From positions 1-64,000 of the forward strand of contig CAJXKL010000008.1 of the NCBI GenBank assembly GCA_913055915.1: a DNA stretch of 64,000 nt, in the 5' to 3' direction. A program made the translations under genes and the position numbers. Source of the DNA: an uncultured Candidatus Nemicrothrix sp. GTDB taxonomy: Bacteria; Actinomycetota; Acidimicrobiia; Acidimicrobiales; MedAcidi-G1. This document shows, one piece after another, positions 51,335 to 59,828 of this stretch. Each line of letters opens with the position of its first letter. Position 1 is the stretch's first letter. Under the pieces are notes generated by a model, which worked only from the letters and a program-made list of their open reading frames with translations, was not told the DNA's origin and made no database searches.

Positions 51335-52057
51335 TCAGGACCCGACCGAGAAGTGGGACAGGTCCTCATCGAGGCCTGAGCGGATGGAGTCGGCAATGGC
51401 CCCACGGGCGGTGTTGCGGGTGAGGAGCAGGCCTTCGCGGCTGATTCCCGTTAGCCCCCTGGCCCGCTCGATGGCCGTGGAAACAACATCGTCGGGGCCT
51501 GCGACCTCGTCGAGGAAGCCGGAGTCCACGGCGTCGTCAGGTCCGTACATGGTTCCCAGTGCCGTGGCCCTCGTGAGGTGGCGCTTGGAGATGCGGTCCC
51601 TGGCCAACTCGGTGGCGAAGAACGGCAACCCCATGCCAATCGTGAGCTCGGGTAGGCCGATGCGGAACTCGCCACGGGTGCCGATGCGGAGGTCGCAACT
51701 CAACAGGATCACCGCACCTGCGGCGATGGCGTGACCAGTGCAGGCGGCCACGACCGGGCGTGGGTAGAGATAGCAGCGGAGGAACAGGTCGACGCCGCGC
51801 CTGAGCATCTCACGGGCCTCGTCGGGCCCGGCGTTGATGGTGTTCAGGTCGAAGCCGGCCGAGAAGCGGCCGGGCCTGCCGGCGATGACGACGGCGTCGG
51901 CTCCCTCGTGTTCTGCCTGGTCGAGGGCCGTCAACAGGGAGGCGATGGAGTCGTGGCCTAGGACGTTGGCCTTGCCGTCGTCGAAGTCGACCACGGCGAC
52001 GCCGTCATCGATCCGGAGGGTTGCTGCCTGTTGCGGTGCTGGTTCGGTTTCGCTCAT
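51335..52057 (-). CDS. Enoyl-CoA hydratase/isomerase family protein
   Basis: 240 residues of crotonase fold. Oxyanion-hole segments AGRPGRFSAGFDLNTI and GHAIAAGAVILLSCDLRIG and the active-site helix GEFRIGLPELTIGMGLPFFAT are visible; Glu is kept in LPELTIG, while the second catalytic Glu position is not obvious, so isomerase or hydrolase activity is possible. The ATG at 52057 is chosen because minus-strand TAGGTT (52065-52070) lies 7 nt upstream. It shares a short divergent promoter region with nfuA. Confidence 0.9.
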   Translation of the reverse strand: MSETEPAPQQAATLRIDDGVAVVDFDDGKANVLGHDSIASLLTALDQAEHEGADAVVIAGRPGRFSAGFDLNTINAGPDEAREMLRRGVDLFLRCYLYPRPVVAACTGHAIAAGAVILLSCDLRIGTRGEFRIGLPELTIGMGLPFFATELARDRISKRHLTRATALGTMYGPDDAVDSGFLDEVAGPDDVVSTAIERARGLTGISREGLLLTRNTARGAIADSIRSGLDEDLSHFSVGS

Positions 52058-52064
52058 GGGCCGG

Positions 52065-52070
52065 AACCTA
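52065..52070 (-). promoter_or_regulatory. -10 box of enoyl-CoA hydratase gene, leaderless type
   Basis: Minus-strand TAGGTT, 7 nt before the ATG at 52057. Confidence 0.5.
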
Positions 52071-52114
52071 CCTCGTATCCTCCCGGGACCTGAAGCGTGT
52101 GCCATAGCCGCTTG

Positions 52115-52120
52115 TAGGCT
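52115..52120 (+). promoter_or_regulatory. -10 box of nfuA, leaderless type
   Basis: TAGGCT, 6 nt before the ATG at 52127. Confidence 0.5.
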
Positions 52121-52126
52121 CGTTCC

Positions 52127-52783
52127 ATGAGCGAACAGCTTGTAGAGGCCCCATCCGGTGACTCCGTCGATGACCGGTCCGACCATGTGGTCGAGGTGAC
52201 CGAGGCCGCCCTGGCCAAGGTCATCGAGATCCGAGACTCCGAGGACGATCCCGGATCGTTGGCGCTACGTATTGAGGTGACCGGTATTTCGGGCATTGAC
52301 TTCGTCTACGACCTGGCGTTCGTGCCGCTCGAAGAGGCCGACGACGATGACCACCGGTGGGACTCTGGCGGTCTGACGGTTCTGGTACCTGCCGACAGCA
52401 GCGAACGCCTCGGCGGCGCAACCCTGGACATTCCCAACAACCCGGGACAGGGCGGGCTGGTCGTTCGCAACCCCAACCGTCCCAACCCGTTAGGCGACAT
52501 CGGCACCCTTGACCTGGCAGGCGAGGTTCCCGAGAAGGTCACACAGTTACTTGACCAGCGCATCAACCCTGCCCTCGCCTCACATGGCGGGTTCGCCACC
52601 CTCGTCGGCGTCGAGGACCACACGGCGTACGTGACCATGGGCGGTGGCTGTCAGGGGTGCTCGATGAGCCAGGCCACCCTCACCGATGGGATTCGGGCGG
52701 CGATCCTCGATGCTATTCCCGAGATCACCGACGTGATCGATGCAACCGACCACTCCGCCGGAGACAATCCCTTCTTCACCTGA
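52127..52783 (+). CDS. nfuA: Fe-S cluster carrier NfuA-like
   Basis: 218 residues. Residues about 22-120 are a degenerate A-type (IscA/HesB-like) domain (LALRIEVTGISGIDFVYDLAF) lacking the usual Cys ligands; residues about 132-205 are the NifU C-terminal domain (LLDQRINPALASHGGFATLVG) with the CxxC cluster ligand in GGGCQGCSMSQ. This two-domain layout is that of NfuA, which stores and delivers 4Fe-4S clusters to apo-enzymes. It starts at ATG 52127 with a TAGGCT box at -6. Likely clients in the window include MoaA and the RecB-like nuclease. Confidence 0.9.
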   Translation: MSEQLVEAPSGDSVDDRSDHVVEVTEAALAKVIEIRDSEDDPGSLALRIEVTGISGIDFVYDLAFVPLEEADDDDHRWDSGGLTVLVPADSSERLGGATLDIPNNPGQGGLVVRNPNRPNPLGDIGTLDLAGEVPEKVTQLLDQRINPALASHGGFATLVGVEDHTAYVTMGGGCQGCSMSQATLTDGIRAAILDAIPEITDVIDATDHSAGDNPFFT

Positions 52784-52807
52784 GCCTGATCTACCCGCGT
52801 GGGCAGG

Positions 52808-54637
52808 TCAGGTCAGGCGTTCGAGTGCTGCTGAAGCCACGCCGGCGGCATCGAGGCCGAACGATGCGAGCAGGTCCTCGGGTCTTCCGTGGGCGTGGTG
52901 CGCTATTGGCACCCCCAGCACGGTGACCCTCGTACCTGGGGAGATGTCGGTAATGGCATCGTAGACGGCGCTTCCGAACCCACCCTCCCTGAAGCCGTCC
53001 TCGATCGTGACCACCAGTTGGTGCCCTGCGGCATTGGAGAGCATCTCGGGGTCGAGAGGGCACACCGCCCGTGGGTCCCAGACCGTTGAGGCGACGCCCT
53101 GGCGTTTCAGTAATACGGCGGCCTCCTCGGCTACCGCAAGCATCTTTCCGGCACCGAGGAGACAGACCCGGGCCTCGGGGTCGCTGCTCACCTGCCTGGC
53201 GTCGAGGCCCCTGCCAACCTGGTTCCATGGGACCTGTGGGGCCGATGTCTTGGGCCACCTGATGGTTACCGGCCCGTCGGTGACCATCAGGGCGTCGTCG
53301 AGCATCTGTTGGAGTTCCTGATAGGACGACGGTGCCAGGATTGTCATGCCGGGGACCTTGGAGAGGAGAACCATGTCGAGGAGGCCGTGGTGTGAGGGTC
53401 CGTCGTCACCTGTGACGCCCGCACGGTCGAGGCAGAACACGACCGGTAGGCCGTAGAGCGAAACGTCTAGGTTGACCTGGTCGATCGCCCTTGTGAGGAA
53501 TGTCGAGTAGATCGCCACGACGGGCCGCAAGCCGCCAAGGGCCATCCCGGCGGCGGCCGTGACGGCGTGCTGCTCAGCGATGCCGACATCGAAGCAGCGG
53601 TCAGGGAAGCGGTCATGGAACGGCAACAGGCCCGTCGAGTCGGGCATCGCTGCGGTGATCGCCACAACCTCGGACCTCGACTCGGCGGCCTTGATGAGCG
53701 ACTCGGTGAAGGCCTCGGTGTAGCTGCCCGGCTTGACCCCGGAGGTGTCGTGCATGTGCTTGATCGGGTCCTGTTCTGCGGGCTCGAAGCCCTGGCCCTT
53801 CTGGGTGAGCACGTGGACGACGACGGGGCCGTCGAACTCGGAGGCGTTGGTGAGGGCTTCTTCAATCTCGGCGATGTCGTGTCCGTCGAAGGGTCCCAGG
53901 TAGTGGACTCCGAGCGCCTCGAAGAATGCGGTCGGTTCAAACATCTCGCGGATGGCCGCCTTGGTGGCGCTGATGCCACGTTCGAGGAGTTCACCGACCC
54001 AGGGGAGTTGTTCGGCCAACTTCTCTAGCTGGCGCTGTCGACGCATGTAGGTGGGGTTGGCCCTGATGTGGATGAGGCTCTCGGAGAGACGACCCACCGT
54101 GGGGGCGTATGAGCGGCCGTTGTCGTTCAACACGACGGTCACCGCCAACTCGCTGTTTCCGAGGTTGTTGAGCCCCTCGAAGGCCATGCCGCCGGTGAGG
54201 GCGCCATCGCCGATCACTGCCACGATTCGCCTTTCATTGCCCGTTACGGCGTGGGCGGCGGCAAGGCCGTGTGCGTAGGCGAGCACGGTCGAGGCATGCG
54301 AGTTCTCGATCCAGTCATGCGGTGATTCGGACCGAGACGGGTAGCCGGACAGGCCGCCGGGCTGACGGAGGTCGGAGAAGTCGTCGAGCCGACCGGTGAG
54401 CATCTTGTGGACGTACGCCTGATGCCCGACATCCCACAGGATGATGTCGTCGGGGCTGTCGAATACCCTGTGCAGGGCCATGGTGAGTTCCACGACACCC
54501 AGGTTGGATCCGAGGTGGCCACCGGTGCGGCCAACGGCCTCGACCACCCTGGTGCGGATCTCACCGGCCAACTGTGCCAACTGCTCGCTGTTCAGGTTGC
54601 GGAGATCGCGGGGAGACTGGATCGAGTCGAGAAGCAC
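52808..54637 (-). CDS. dxs: 1-deoxy-D-xylulose-5-phosphate synthase
   Basis: 609 residues. TPP-binding GDGALTGGMAFEGLNN, GGHLGSNLGVVELTMALH with catalytic His, SRSESPHDW, the transketolase central DVGIAEQHAVTAAAGMALGG, HHGLLDMV and the C-terminal VTIEDGFREGGFGSAV are intact. It condenses pyruvate and glyceraldehyde-3-phosphate in the first step of the MEP isoprenoid route. GTG 54637 gives the usual start M-LLDSIQSPRDLR; the extension to 54730 is not conserved. It is convergent with nfuA; the Fe-S enzymes IspG and IspH of the same pathway need such carriers, but they are not in the window. Confidence 0.96.
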   Translation of the reverse strand: MLLDSIQSPRDLRNLNSEQLAQLAGEIRTRVVEAVGRTGGHLGSNLGVVELTMALHRVFDSPDDIILWDVGHQAYVHKMLTGRLDDFSDLRQPGGLSGYPSRSESPHDWIENSHASTVLAYAHGLAAAHAVTGNERRIVAVIGDGALTGGMAFEGLNNLGNSELAVTVVLNDNGRSYAPTVGRLSESLIHIRANPTYMRRQRQLEKLAEQLPWVGELLERGISATKAAIREMFEPTAFFEALGVHYLGPFDGHDIAEIEEALTNASEFDGPVVVHVLTQKGQGFEPAEQDPIKHMHDTSGVKPGSYTEAFTESLIKAAESRSEVVAITAAMPDSTGLLPFHDRFPDRCFDVGIAEQHAVTAAAGMALGGLRPVVAIYSTFLTRAIDQVNLDVSLYGLPVVFCLDRAGVTGDDGPSHHGLLDMVLLSKVPGMTILAPSSYQELQQMLDDALMVTDGPVTIRWPKTSAPQVPWNQVGRGLDARQVSSDPEARVCLLGAGKMLAVAEEAAVLLKRQGVASTVWDPRAVCPLDPEMLSNAAGHQLVVTIEDGFREGGFGSAVYDAITDISPGTRVTVLGVPIAHHAHGRPEDLLASFGLDAAGVASAALERLT

Positions 54638-54731
54638 GTGCCGTCCTGGGATTGGGTCTGGTTGCTGGGTGGGCCTCTCAACGGTATCTGTCCGGTGACC
54701 GGTTCGGCGTGGCGGCAGGCCGGGCCGCACC

Positions 54732-55130
54732 TCAGTCGATACGGGCGAGGAACGGTCCGGATTCCACCACCACCCTCGTTATCGAGGCGGAGGCGATTTC
54801 CCGGTCGTCGCACGTTGCGCTTGCCGAGAACGTGAGACGTCTCCCGTCGACCAGTTCCAGCAGGGCGTCGGCGGACACGAGGCGGCCGATCCGGGTGGGA
54901 GCCAGGTGGTCGATATGGACACGCATGCCCACCGACGTCTCACCTGGTTCAAGGTGTCCGGCGAGGGCTTTGACGGTGGCTTCCTCCAGGAGGGCGACGA
55001 GGCGCGGGGTTGCCAGGACGGGCACATCGCCGGAACCCATGGCGACAGCCGTGTCCAGGTCGGAGACGGTCAGGGAGGCGCTGCCGCGCAACCCCGGCAT
55101 AAGAGGCACACGGGTACCATACGCATCCAT
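54732..55130 (-). CDS. Hot-dog thioesterase, fluoroacetyl-CoA thioesterase-like
   Basis: 132 residues with single hot-dog fold resembling FlK: PGLRGSASLTVSDLDTAVAMGSGDVPVLATPRLVALLEEATVKAL supplies the conserved Thr/Glu region, and VHIDHLAPTRIG the His. FlK-like proteins hydrolyse short acyl-CoA thioesters; most are uncharacterised. ATG 55130 begins MDAYGTRVPL, whereas ATG 55100 begins MPGLRG, closer to homologues. Minus-strand TATGGT (about 55117-55122) would act as a -10 for the shorter form, so 55100 may be the real start. It is divergent from tldD. Confidence 0.82.
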   Translation of the reverse strand: MDAYGTRVPLMPGLRGSASLTVSDLDTAVAMGSGDVPVLATPRLVALLEEATVKALAGHLEPGETSVGMRVHIDHLAPTRIGRLVSADALLELVDGRRLTFSASATCDDREIASASITRVVVESGPFLARID

Positions 55131-55191
55131 CCGGGCCGGAGCCCACAGCGAGGTCCGGCGGGTTGGTCGTCAGGCAGGTAGGTGAACTGCA

Positions 55192-56634
55192 GTGGAACAC
55201 GGGGAGCACGACATGCACGTAGACAACGACGCAGCGCCCCTGATGCTCGCACCCGATGTCCTGGCTGAAACCCTCACCTCGGCCATGGGCACCGGGGCCG
55301 AGTTCGCCGAGGTGTTCGTCGAGGACCGCCGCAGCATCTCGGCCCTGTTCGACGATGGCCGCGTCGAGGAACTGACGAGTGGCCGCGACCGTGGCGCGGG
55401 TCTGAGGGTGGTCGCCGGTGACACCACCGGGTTCGCCCACACCGCAGACCTCAGCCCGTTGGGCCTCAGGTCAGCCGCCGAGGCAGCGGCAGCGGCGGCG
55501 AGGGGCGGTGGCGGTGGCGTACGCCAGGTCAGCCTCGACCAGCACACGGGCCCCGCCCCTGGTCCTGTCGGGATCATGCCGGGCGATGTACCGAAGGCCC
55601 GCAAGGTCGCCCTCCTTGAACGGGCCGATGCCGCCGCCAGGGGTAGTGACGGTGCGATCACCCAGGTGGCGGTCAGGTATGCCGACAGCCACCGCAGGAT
55701 CCAGGTGGCCAACAGTGACGGCCTCTTGACCGGTGACCGGCAGGTTCGAACCCTGTTCTCGGTGTTCTGTGTCGCCAGCGGCGACATGGGTATGCAGACC
55801 GGCCGAGAGTCAGTCGGACACACCCTGGGTTTCGAGGTCTTCGACGAGGTCGACGTCGAGGACCTGGCGCGCCGTGCGGCAGGGCGGGCGCTGCTGAAGC
55901 TCGAGGCGGTTCCGGCCCCCAGCGGAGAGATGCCCGTGGTGATCGGCCCCGGTGGCGGCGGGGTTCTCTTCCACGAGGCCTGCGGCCATGGCCTTGAGGC
56001 GGATCTGGTTGCCAAGTCGGCTTCGGTATTCGCCGGGAGGCGCGGTGAGGTTGTAGCAGCCCCGATAGTCACCCTTGTCGACGACGGAACCATGCCGGGA
56101 GAGTGGGGCCGCTGCGCCATCGACGACGAGGGAAGGCCCGCTCAGCGAAACGTGCTGATCGACGAAGGGGTGCTCACCGACTACATGTGGGACCACCTCC
56201 GGGCCTGCAGGGAGGGCCGTGCCAGTTCCGGCAACGGTCGACGCCAGGGCTACCGCCACCTGCCGATGGTCCGTATGACCAACACCTATCTCGGTGTCGG
56301 CGACGCCGATCCCGACGAGATCATCGCCGACACCGCGCACGGTGTCTATGTGGCCCAGCTGGGCGGCGGACAGGTCAACACCGCAACCGGCGACTTCGTG
56401 TTTGGCATGACCGAGGCCTACATGATCGAAGATGGTCGCCTCACTAACCCGATCCGTGATGGAAACCTCATCGGCAACGGGCCCCAGACCCTTCTTGACA
56501 TCGATGTCATCGCCGGCGACTTCGCCATGGGCTCGCCTGGAACCTGCGGCAAGGACGGCCAGGGGGTTCCGGTGGGCGACGGTACCCCGACCCTGCGTGT
56601 GGCGAGGCTCACCGTCGGCGGAACGGCGGCCTGA
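55192..56634 (+). CDS. tldD: Metalloprotease TldD
   Basis: 480 residues. The active-site zinc motif GGVLFHEACGHGLEADLV is HExxxH, with a later Cys ligand region GTCGKDGQGVPVG at the C-terminus. Flanking motifs VEDRRSISALFDDGRVEELTSG and GVYVAQLGGGQVNTATGDFVFG match TldD. With TldE it forms a barrel-like protease that degrades unfolded peptides and matures some RiPPs. The start is GTG 55192 or ATG 55213 (MHVDNDAAP). TldE follows after 13 bp, so they are co-expressed. No RiPP precursor or maturase was seen nearby, favouring general proteolysis. Confidence 0.94.
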   Translation: MEHGEHDMHVDNDAAPLMLAPDVLAETLTSAMGTGAEFAEVFVEDRRSISALFDDGRVEELTSGRDRGAGLRVVAGDTTGFAHTADLSPLGLRSAAEAAAAAARGGGGGVRQVSLDQHTGPAPGPVGIMPGDVPKARKVALLERADAAARGSDGAITQVAVRYADSHRRIQVANSDGLLTGDRQVRTLFSVFCVASGDMGMQTGRESVGHTLGFEVFDEVDVEDLARRAAGRALLKLEAVPAPSGEMPVVIGPGGGGVLFHEACGHGLEADLVAKSASVFAGRRGEVVAAPIVTLVDDGTMPGEWGRCAIDDEGRPAQRNVLIDEGVLTDYMWDHLRACREGRASSGNGRRQGYRHLPMVRMTNTYLGVGDADPDEIIADTAHGVYVAQLGGGQVNTATGDFVFGMTEAYMIEDGRLTNPIRDGNLIGNGPQTLLDIDVIAGDFAMGSPGTCGKDGQGVPVGDGTPTLRVARLTVGGTAA

Positions 56635-56647
56635 GGTGGGCGACCTG

Positions 56648-57976
56648 ATGGACCTGGCCGAGAGGGTGGTTGGCCTCGCCGTGGCCGGCGAACAACTCGA
56701 GGTGGTTGTCGTCCATGAGCGTGAGACCGAGGCCCGTGCCTACGAGGGCGAGGTCGAGTCCCTGACCGTGGCCGAGTCACGCGGGGTGGGTGTCAGAGTG
56801 GTTTCCGGCAACCGGCAGGGCTTCGCCTACACCGGCACCCTGGACAGGGACGCTGTCGATGAGGCACTTGCCGAGGCACGCGACAACATGTCCTTCGCCA
56901 CTCCAGATGAGCACTGCGGGGTGGCTGAGCCCGATGGGGTCGATGCAGCCGACCTGGACCTCTACAGGGTGTCTCTCGCCGACCACCCGACCGATGAAAA
57001 GGTGGCCATGGCGCTCGAACTCGAGAGGTTGACGCTGTCTGTCGATGATCGGATTACCGGGATTGAGTCGGCCGAGTACTCGGATTCAATTTCAGAGAAG
57101 GCGGTGGCCACGACGACGGGTATTCGTGCCGCCAGCAGGGAGACGGGCTGTTTCCTCTCGGCCTACGCGCTGGCTGGACAGGACGGCGAGACCCAGACCG
57201 GCTTCGGCTTCTCGCTCGGACGTGAACCCGGTGACCTGGACATCGAGATCGCGGCCCGGGAGGCAGCCGAACGCGCCACCCGGATGCTCGGTTCGGTCAA
57301 GCCACCGTCGGGTCGTCTGACGGTGGTCCTGGACCCGTGGGTGAGTGCGCAGTTTCTGGGGATCGTGGGTGGGACCCTGAGCGGCGAGATGGTGCAGAAG
57401 GGTCGGTCGCTGTTCGCTGACCGGCTCGGCGACGACGTGGCTGCACCAGGGGTGACCCTCATCGATGATCCGACAGATGTCTGCGCATTCACGGCTTCGG
57501 CCACTGACGGCGAGGGGCTGGCCACCCGCAGGAACGTCCTGATCGCCGGCGGCCGTCTCGACCGGTTCGTCCACAACAGCCAGACCGCACGTCGGGCCGG
57601 CACCGTCTCAACCGGTTCAGCGGTACGGGGCTATTCGTCCACGCCGGGGGCTGGTGTGAGGGCGGTGTCGGTTGTTCCAGGTGCGCTCAGCCAGGCCGAC
57701 CTTGTGGCAGGTATCGATGACGGAATCCTCATACAGGGCGTCAGCGGGCTGCACTCAGGGGTCAATCCGGTCAGCGGAGACTTCTCCACGGGCGCCGAGG
57801 GAATCCGTATCAGGGGAGGCGAGATGGCCGAGCCGGTTCGCGAGTTCACGATTGCCTCGACGATCCAGCGAATGCTGCTCGACATCGAAGCCATTGGCTG
57901 TGACCTCCAGTGGTTGCCGATGAAGGCTGCCGGCGTAACCCTCGTAATCGGCGAACTCACCATCTCGGGGACCTGA
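56648..57976 (+). CDS. tldE: TldE/PmbA subunit
   Basis: 442 residues. AESRGVGVRVVSGNRQGFAYT, GVTLIDDPTDVCAFTASATDGEG, GRLDRFVHNSQTARRAG and INGVSGLHSG-like VSGLHSGVNPVSGDFSTGAEG are the conserved PmbA/TldE motifs; the HExxxH motif is absent, as expected for the non-catalytic partner. ATG 56648 is chosen because GAGGTGG lies 9-10 nt upstream, straddling the tldD stop; GTG 56636 is the alternative. UppP follows after 10 bp. Confidence 0.93.
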   Translation: MDLAERVVGLAVAGEQLEVVVVHERETEARAYEGEVESLTVAESRGVGVRVVSGNRQGFAYTGTLDRDAVDEALAEARDNMSFATPDEHCGVAEPDGVDAADLDLYRVSLADHPTDEKVAMALELERLTLSVDDRITGIESAEYSDSISEKAVATTTGIRAASRETGCFLSAYALAGQDGETQTGFGFSLGREPGDLDIEIAAREAAERATRMLGSVKPPSGRLTVVLDPWVSAQFLGIVGGTLSGEMVQKGRSLFADRLGDDVAAPGVTLIDDPTDVCAFTASATDGEGLATRRNVLIAGGRLDRFVHNSQTARRAGTVSTGSAVRGYSSTPGAGVRAVSVVPGALSQADLVAGIDDGILIQGVSGLHSGVNPVSGDFSTGAEGIRIRGGEMAEPVREFTIASTIQRMLLDIEAIGCDLQWLPMKAAGVTLVIGELTISGT

Positions 57977-57986
57977 GCATCCGGTC

Positions 57987-58808
57987 GTGTCGGTCCTGCA
58001 TGCGATCATCCTGGGCCTGGTTCAGGGGCTGACCGAGTTCCTGCCGGTCTCCTCCAGCGGCCATCTGGCTTTGGTGCCATGGTTGTTCGGATGGGACCAC
58101 TTCGGGGGTGACGACACCCTCGAGAACGCCTTCGATGTGGCCCTCCACCTGGGAACCCTGGTTGGATCGGCTGCGTACCTGCGTTCCGACGTGGCCCGCT
58201 ACGGATCTGCCGGCCTGGGTTGGCTGAAGGTCCGTGGGCCCCTGACCGGCGATGCGCGGGTCGCATGGCTGTTGGTCGCCACAGCGGTGCCAACCGGCAT
58301 GTTGGGCATCGCCGTGCTGGCCGTCACAGACGACCTCGGTGACCGGACATGGCTTGTCGCAGTGAGTCTGATCGTGTTTGGGCTGGCCCTCTACCTGGCC
58401 GACCGTCGACCTTCCGGTCGTGGTGTCGACGACCTGCGTCTACGCGACGCCCTGGTGCTGGGCACGGCTCAGGGTCTGGCATTCCAGCCTGGTGTGTCCC
58501 GCTCCGGGGTGACCCTCACCGTGGCACGGGGGCTGGGGTTGGATCGTGGGGACGCAACGAGGCTCGTGTTCCTGATGAGCCTTCCAGTGATCGCCGGAGC
58601 CGGCCTTGTCAAGGTACCCGACTTGGTCGTTCCGACAGGGTGGTGGGGAGCCTTCGCATGGGGAACCCTCGCTGCCGCCGCCAGCGGGTGGTTCGCCGTC
58701 CACTGGATGCTGCGCCTGGTTGCCCGTACCGGCTTTGGTGGCTTCGCCGTGTACCGGGTGGTGGTCGGGGCCAGCGTGTTGGTGCTGCTGGCCTCGTCGT
58801 TCCGCTGA
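57987..58808 (+). CDS. uppP: Undecaprenyl-diphosphatase
   Basis: 273 residues with about eight membrane helices. VQGLTEFLPVSSSGHLALV is the (E/Q)-rich plus SSSGH motif and QGLAFQPGVSRSGVTLT the PGxSRSG motif of BacA/UppP, which together form the active site. It recycles undecaprenyl pyrophosphate for peptidoglycan and gives bacitracin resistance. GTG 57987 lies 10 bp after tldE, so they probably share an mRNA. It ends in a perfect hairpin shared with the convergent SAF-domain gene. Confidence 0.95.
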   Translation: MSVLHAIILGLVQGLTEFLPVSSSGHLALVPWLFGWDHFGGDDTLENAFDVALHLGTLVGSAAYLRSDVARYGSAGLGWLKVRGPLTGDARVAWLLVATAVPTGMLGIAVLAVTDDLGDRTWLVAVSLIVFGLALYLADRRPSGRGVDDLRLRDALVLGTAQGLAFQPGVSRSGVTLTVARGLGLDRGDATRLVFLMSLPVIAGAGLVKVPDLVVPTGWWGAFAWGTLAAAASGWFAVHWMLRLVARTGFGGFAVYRVVVGASVLVLLASSFR

Positions 58809-58821
58809 CCCGGTGGGTCAG
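58805..58821. terminator. Hairpin formed by two convergent stop codons
   Basis: CTGACCC-GGT-GGGTCAG is a perfect 7-bp inverted repeat. It contains the TGA of uppP on the plus strand and, mirrored, the TGA of the SAF-domain gene on the minus strand. No T-run is present. Confidence 0.4.
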
Positions 58822-59236
58822 CCGGGCAGCAGTGCCAGTGCCACATCACCCCAGCGGCGTGTAGCGGTGAGCTCGGCCACCCCCTCGACGGGCACGGCGA
58901 CGGTGACGCCGTCCTTTTCGATGTCAAGCACTCGGGCCTCGGTAATCAGGAGGCGGCCGTCGGGCGAGTAGTCGTCGACGGCTATCAGGTCGACCCGGTC
59001 GCCAACCGACAGAGGCAACGAGTCGGAGCCGCGGTCAAGTGCCACCCCGCGCTCACCCTCGACTAGCGATCCGGCGGGGGTGCAGCAGGCACCTCGGCGG
59101 GGGCGGGGCAGGCTTCGGGTCCGGCTGCGGACTGGATCGTGATGCCGGCAAGGGCGGCGAGGGCTGCTGCTCCGGACCACCATGCCAACCTGTGGTGAGC
59201 GGCCCAGTGTCTGAGGCGGGCGAGCAGGTACCCCAT
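58818..59236 (-). pseudogene. SAF-domain (CpaB/RcpC-like) protein, frameshifted
   Basis: Two minus-strand frames together make one coherent protein. The first starts at ATG 59236 behind a strong GGGAGGA site, encodes a basic N-terminus, a membrane helix (about residues 17-37, LAWWSGAAALAALAGITIQS) and a short Pro/Ala-rich stretch, then meets a TAG at 59063-59065. The other frame, ending at 58818, encodes SLVEGERGVALDR, LPLSVGDRVDLIAVDDYS and a final GDVALALLPG, typical of the C-terminal part of CpaB/RcpC-type SAF proteins. One extra base in the run of five C at 59076-59080 would join them into about 139 residues. Possible explanations are a real frameshift mutation, a sequencing error, or programmed slippage. 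Confidence 0.7.
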
Positions 59237-59303
59237 GGTTCCTCCCTGAGTGGGGTTTCCGTGGGGGATGTAGTGGGCGAGGTGGGCCGGCTCTGGGACC
59301 TGA

Positions 59304-59696
59304 CTAGGTGGCCGGCGTGGCTTTCTTGTCCTTGGAGCCTTTGTCCTTGGAGCCTTTGTCCTTGGAGCCCTTGGTGGTGGAGCTGTCCTTTGAGCCGTTG
59401 GAACTGGACGGGGTGTCCTTCGCCGAGGAGCCTCCTGTTCCGGAGTCGGACGACGTGGTCATCTTCTCAGGCTTGTTCTCGGACTTCTGTTCGGACTTCC
59501 TGCCTGCGGCGCTCGAGCCGTGGTCGTTCTTGTAGAAGCCGTCACCCTTGAAGGAGATACCGACGCTGGCAAACACCTTGCGGACCGCGCCGGTACAGCC
59601 CTCGGTGGGGCAGGTGGTGACGGGGTCGTCGCTGAAGGCCTGACGTACCTCAAACTCGTTGGCGCAGCCAGGGCAGCGATACTGGTAGGTGGGCAT
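59304..59696 (-). CDS. FmdB-family zinc ribbon protein
   Basis: 130 residues. The N-terminal 45 residues are the FmdB zinc ribbon: MPTYQYRCPGCANEFEVRQ with CxxC and a second pair in TTCPTEGCTGAVRKVFASVG. The rest is a low-complexity Lys/Ser/Asp/Gly tail, including three tandem KGSKD units. FmdB was named from a putative regulator of the formamidase operon, but most members have no known role. It is a single gene, minus strand, between the SAF gene and divergent plsY. Confidence 0.88.
   Translation of the reverse strand: MPTYQYRCPGCANEFEVRQAFSDDPVTTCPTEGCTGAVRKVFASVGISFKGDGFYKNDHGSSAAGRKSEQKSENKPEKMTTSSDSGTGGSSAKDTPSSSNGSKDSSTTKGSKDKGSKDKGSKDKKATPAT
59326..59370. repeat. Three 15-bp tandem repeats in fmdB-like gene
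   Basis: The unit TTGTCCTTGGAGCC(T/C) occurs three times head to tail (59326, 59341, 59356) and encodes KGSKD repeats at the protein's C-terminus. It is a candidate length-variable locus. Confidence 0.8.
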
Positions 59697-59828
59697 GGCA
59701 GAAGGGCTCGTTGAGTGTTCAGGTGATCGTCGGGAAGACGGAGAGGAAGCCTACCGGGGTATCGGCCCTCGTTGGATGTGCAAGCATTCACTGGAATCCG
59801 CATGAACGGTTCTCGGAGGGGTGATGCT

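Noticed and set aside
55192-57976. RiPP (microcin-like) maturation locus around tldDE
   Set aside because: No precursor-like small frame, maturase or exporter is adjacent; the flanking genes are housekeeping.
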